Source of the DNA: an uncultured Bacteroidia bacterium
Lineage (GTDB): Bacteria > Bacteroidota > Bacteroidia > Bacteroidales > UBA932
DNA length: 7,527 nucleotides
NCBI GenBank assembly: GCA_902766985.1
Contig: CACXFP010000277.1
Span: forward strand, 1 to 7,527
Direction of reading: 5' to 3'
Positions within the stretch are counted from its first letter, which is position 1, and every line of letters begins with the position of its first letter. The notes under the pieces are model-generated. The model did no database searches, had not been told where the DNA came from, and saw only the letters and a list, made by a program, of their open reading frames with translations. A program made the translations under genes and the position numbers. Below, piece by piece: positions 5,228 through 7,527 of the stretch.

Positions 5228-6060
5228 TGGAGTGGTGGCAGGCCTTGCTCCTTGGCATTGTCCAGGGACTGACGGAATTCCTTCCCGTAAGCAGCAGCGG
5301 TCATCTCATGATATTCAAGGAACTCCTGGGCGTTGATGCCGAAGGGTTCCTGGATTTTACGGTCACCGTGCATTTCGCCACCGTGCTGAGCACCCTCGTC
5401 GTGTTCTGGTCGGTTATCAGGAATCTCCTGAAAGGATTCTTCCGGTTCAAATACAATGACGAGACCGACTATATCTGCAAGATACTGGTTTCCATGATTC
5501 CCGTGGCCCTCGTCGGATTCTTTTTCAAGGACCGTGTGGAGGCCCTTTTCGGCGATTCGCTGACTACCGTGGCGGTCTGCCTTGTCATCACCGCCGTTCT
5601 CCTGGTGCTGTCCGACATCCTCGGCAAGAAACCGTCCCTCTCGGGAACGGCTCCCGTGTCAGGAAGTGAACGCCGCAACGGAATATCCTACGGCCAGGCG
5701 TTCCTGGTGGGCGTCGCGCAGTCGTTCGCCGTCGCACCCGGGCTCTCCCGCTCCGGTTCAACCATAGCAACCGGCCTCATAGCAGGTGTCAGGAGGGAAG
5801 TCATGGCCCAGTTCTCCTTCCTCATGGTCCTCATCCCGATTCTCGGCGAACAGTGCCTCGACCTCCTTAAGGCGGTTGTCGGATCAGAGCCGATCGGAGA
5901 AGGCGTAGGTGTGCTTGCCCTTGCCATAGGCTTTGCCGGAGCCTTCTTTGCCGGCCTTTTCGCCTGCAAGGCCATGATTGCCATTGTACGCAAGGCCCGT
6001 CTGTCCTGGTTCGCCCTCTACTGCCTGGCAGTCGCCGTGCTGATCTTCATCTTCGCATAA
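5224..6060 (+). CDS. uppP: Undecaprenyl-diphosphate phosphatase UppP (BacA)
   Basis: This 278-residue polytopic inner-membrane enzyme removes a phosphate from undecaprenyl diphosphate, so that the lipid carrier for peptidoglycan and other surface polymers can be reused. Both family motifs are intact. (E/Q)xxxE is present as Q14-E18 within VQGLTEFLPVSSSGHL, with His27; PGxSRSxxT spans residues 172-180 with catalytic Arg176. Length matches the usual 260-280 residues. A soluble loop at about residues 137-155 (SLSGTAPVSGSERRN) precedes the second motif half. Start ATG 5224 overlaps the DUF3098 stop; a second ATG directly follows at 5227 and could serve instead. In Bacteroides I recall truB following uppP; here lpxH follows after 7 bases. 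Loss of this enzyme typically raises bacitracin sensitivity, though redundant PAP2-type phosphatases may exist elsewhere. Confidence 0.96.
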   Translation: MMEWWQALLLGIVQGLTEFLPVSSSGHLMIFKELLGVDAEGFLDFTVTVHFATVLSTLVVFWSVIRNLLKGFFRFKYNDETDYICKILVSMIPVALVGFFFKDRVEALFGDSLTTVAVCLVITAVLLVLSDILGKKPSLSGTAPVSGSERRNGISYGQAFLVGVAQSFAVAPGLSRSGSTIATGLIAGVRREVMAQFSFLMVLIPILGEQCLDLLKAVVGSEPIGEGVGVLALAIGFAGAFFAGLFACKAMIAIVRKARLSWFALYCLAVAVLIFIFA

Positions 6061-6067
6061 TACAGAC

Positions 6068-6874
6068 ATGGCCGGAAGGACTCTGACATATTTCGCATCC
6101 GACGTCCATCTGGGCCTTGACGTCAAGGACCCCGCCGCCCGCGAGGCCCGTTTCGTCGCCTTCCTCAAGGCCATACCGGCGGACAGGACTGACGCCCTTT
6201 ACCTTCTTGGCGACATCTGGGATTTCTGGTACGAGTACCGCGACGTCGTGCCCAAGGGATATGTCCGGGTGTTTTCGGCCCTCATGGACCTTATGGACGC
6301 CGGTGTCAAGGTGTACTTCTTCCCCGGCAACCACGACATCTGGTGCTACAGCTATTTCGAGGAGATGGGAATGGAGATCCTGTCACAGCCGTATAGCGTT
6401 GAAATAGGAGGAAAGGTATTCTGCCTCGGTCACGGGGACGGGCTCGGTCCCGGCCAGAAGGCCTATAAACTGATGAGATGGGGCTTCCACAACCGCGTTT
6501 GCCAGTGGTTGTTCTCTCTCCTGCATCCGTGGCTGGCGTTCCGTCTCGGCAAGGGCTGGTCGAAGAACAGCAGGCTTGCCAAAAACGAAGAATATGTATT
6601 CCGCGGCCAGGAAGAACCGCTGTGGCAGTTCGCCGAGGCTTTCGCTTCCGGTCCTGCCGATTCCCCAAAATCTCCTGCCGGTTCTCCCTCTCCTTCTGCC
6701 GAATCTCTCAGCGCCGGCGGCCATAAAGTGGACGAATTCATTTTCGGCCACTATCACTGCAAGGTCGACACCATCCTTCCCTGCGGCGCCGGCTTCCACA
6801 TCCTCAAAGACTGGATGGACGGCTCCGACGCCCTGGTTTTTGACTCGGAATCCGGCAGTCTGTCCAGATGCTGA
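6068..6874 (+). CDS. lpxH: UDP-2,3-diacylglucosamine diphosphatase (LpxH-type metallophosphoesterase)
   Basis: This 268-residue calcineurin-like phosphoesterase has all five metal-site motifs: SDVHLG (Asp12, His14), GDIWDFW (Asp49), GNHD (87-90), GHGD (121-124) and GHYH (227-230). The GDIWDFWYEY context and the helical insert with a basic stretch between GHGD and GHYH (about 130-185) are typical of LpxH and its Bacteroidota relatives. LpxH hydrolyses UDP-2,3-diacylglucosamine to lipid X and UMP on the inner face of the inner membrane, the fourth step of lipid A synthesis. Unusual here is a Ser/Pro/Ala-rich insert (about 193-218) built of three 7-residue repeats just before the last metal motif. 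It is the last gene of the ftsX operon, 7 bases after uppP. A different metallophosphoesterase of the LpxH superfamily is the main alternative; whether another lpxH-like gene exists in the genome is unknown. Confidence 0.87.
   Translation: MAGRTLTYFASDVHLGLDVKDPAAREARFVAFLKAIPADRTDALYLLGDIWDFWYEYRDVVPKGYVRVFSALMDLMDAGVKVYFFPGNHDIWCYSYFEEMGMEILSQPYSVEIGGKVFCLGHGDGLGPGQKAYKLMRWGFHNRVCQWLFSLLHPWLAFRLGKGWSKNSRLAKNEEYVFRGQEEPLWQFAEAFASGPADSPKSPAGSPSPSAESLSAGGHKVDEFIFGHYHCKVDTILPCGAGFHILKDWMDGSDALVFDSESGSLSRC
6653..6715 (+). repeat. Three 21-bp imperfect tandem repeats within lpxH
   Basis: CTGCCG recurs at 6654, 6675 and 6696, exactly 21 bases apart, each followed by similar RWTCYC-like sequence. 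The units encode PADSPKS, PAGSPSP and SAESLSA (residues 196-216). The in-frame period of seven residues suggests expansion by slippage or unequal exchange in a surface loop. Confidence 0.7.
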
Positions 6875-6895
6875 TTGTCGGTACGATACATTAGG

Positions 6896-7002
6896 CGTAA
6901 AGTGTAATTCGCAGGCAAACAGCCTATTACAATGATTGTCTTCTGTATTTTTCAGAAGACAATCTTCTTTATTTATTGAAAAACAAGGAGTTGGACTTTA
7001 CG
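6896..7002. repeat. 8-bp inverted repeat symmetrically flanking the lpxH terminator
   Basis: CGTAAAGT (6896-6903) and ACTTTACG (6995-7002) are reverse complements. Each lies exactly 30 bases from the terminator hairpin (6934-6964). The intervening 30-base arms are not complementary. TAGG occurs just outside on the left and 2 bases beyond on the right. This may be chance, or the relic of a very small element. Confidence 0.3.
6934..6977 (+). terminator. Rho-independent terminator of the ftsX-DUF3098-uppP-lpxH operon
   Basis: GATTGTCTTCTG (6934-6945) and CAGAAGACAATC (6953-6964) form a perfect 12-bp stem with a 7-base T-rich loop, followed by TTCTTTATTTATT. It lies 59 bases after the lpxH stop. 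On the minus strand the hairpin is followed by ATTGTAATAG, so it would terminate the convergent DUF4294 gene less well. The rest of the gap 6875-7008 shows no gene. Confidence 0.85.
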
Positions 7003-7008
7003 GGTAGG

Positions 7009-7527
7009 TTACCGGTATTTTTCAGGGATGACGGTCTGTTTGGGATATTCGAAGAAGATGGAGTAGTAGAGGTCGCGGAATTCCCCGTTTTCCCATTTCT
7101 GGACCAGTTCCTCTGTGACTTGGTCCTCTCCGGTCGGATCGTACTTACTCTTCAGGTTTTGGCCGAAGAGCCGTGCGACACCCTGCCAGAACACGGCCGA
7201 GACGCCGCTCCTGTATTCCTTCACGATCTTGTATCCGGTCTTGCCCGTCTCACGGTCGATCAGCCTGGTGACGAGTTTTCCCTGCGATGTGGTTATGCCG
7301 CGTATGACAGGGGTGAATACGGAAAGCAGTTCCTTCTGCATTCCGCTCAGGTACTGTTCTTCCTGCCGGCGTGTGAAATTGCTGGCGGCTATGGTGCTGT
7401 CGACGCGTTCCTGGATCCTGGCCGCCATCTTGGCATATGGATAGACCTTGTTGAAGTTGTAGACGAGCCGGTAGTACTGCCTGTAGCTTTCCTGCTTTTT
7501 CTTGTCCATGGAGCTGAACACCCATGC
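7009..7527 (-). CDS. DUF4294 family protein (5' end beyond window)
   Basis: The minus-strand frame is open from the window edge to TAA at 7011-7009, about 172 residues. Typical DUF4294 features are a Tyr/Arg-rich start leading to YNFNKVYPYAKMAA, a central heptad-like helix, then SQGKLVTRLIDRETGKTGYxIVKEYR and FWQGVARLFGQNLKSKYDPTGED. The family is found in Bacteroidota, is usually exported with an N-terminal signal peptide, and has no known function that I can name. The GTG at 7521 is probably not the start: the frame continues upstream (AW before VFSSMD), and relatives have an additional strand and signal sequence ahead of this point. The protein ends FFEYPKQTVIPEKYR, a longer tail than the family core. 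Transcription converges on the ftsX operon. Confidence 0.85.
   Translation of the reverse strand, partial: AWVFSSMDKKKQESYRQYYRLVYNFNKVYPYAKMAARIQERVDSTIAASNFTRRQEEQYLSGMQKELLSVFTPVIRGITTSQGKLVTRLIDRETGKTGYKIVKEYRSGVSAVFWQGVARLFGQNLKSKYDPTGEDQVTEELVQKWENGEFRDLYYSIFFEYPKQTVIPEKYR

Noticed and set aside
6383..6799. Minus-strand open frames opposite lpxH
   Set aside because: The plus strand encodes all five metallophosphoesterase motifs; the antisense frames are compositionally biased and unrecognisable.
7009..7521. GTG at 7521 as the true start of the DUF4294 gene
   Set aside because: The frame remains open to the window edge, and family members carry more N-terminal sequence including a signal peptide, so the gene is better treated as truncated by the window.

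Overview
The window looks like an ordinary chromosomal, vertically inherited stretch from a member of the Bacteroidota, most likely the order Bacteroidales. The evidence is: three families known mainly from this phylum (DUF4270 lipoprotein, DUF3098 small membrane protein, DUF4294 protein); a short glycogen-synthase-like protein of a Bacteroidales type; absence of clear Shine-Dalgarno sequences; and start regions carrying the TAnnTTTG type -7 promoter element of this phylum. Coding DNA is fairly GC-rich and the intergenic regions are AT-rich. Genus cannot be fixed from the sequence alone. No phage, insertion sequence, CRISPR array, tRNA or rRNA was seen.

Layout. Bases 1-153 are the last 50 codons of uvrC (nucleotide excision repair). 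A 108-base gap with competing inverted repeats leads to a pnuC-family vitamin/nicotinamide riboside transporter (262-1065). Next is a single-gene acpP (acyl carrier protein, 1175-1423) with its own promoter. A strong hairpin terminator (1447-1480) is shared with the convergent minus-strand pair that follows. That pair is a glycogen-synthase-like N-terminal-domain protein (3982 to 3158) translationally coupled by a 4-base overlap to a DUF4270 lipoprotein (3161 to 1494). A compact divergent promoter region (about 4010-4054) separates it from a plus-strand operon ftsX, DUF3098, uppP, lpxH (4080-6874), which ends at a 12-bp-stem terminator (6934-6977). The right edge holds a DUF4294 gene on the minus strand, cut at its 5' end by the window.

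How the genes fit together. Much of the window is envelope biology: FtsX (divisome and cell-wall hydrolase control), UppP (undecaprenyl phosphate recycling for peptidoglycan and other surface polymers), LpxH (lipid A synthesis) and AcpP (acyl donor for fatty acids and lipid A). The DUF4270 protein is a predicted lipoprotein. The least understood part is the coupled pair of a degenerate GT5-like protein and DUF4270 lipoprotein, which is the best candidate here for undescribed biology. Smaller oddities are a 25-residue Gly/Tyr-only tract in the lipoprotein, three 7-residue repeats inserted in LpxH, and mutually exclusive hairpins upstream of pnuC. I did not find a clearly novel system such as a defence island or new mobile element.
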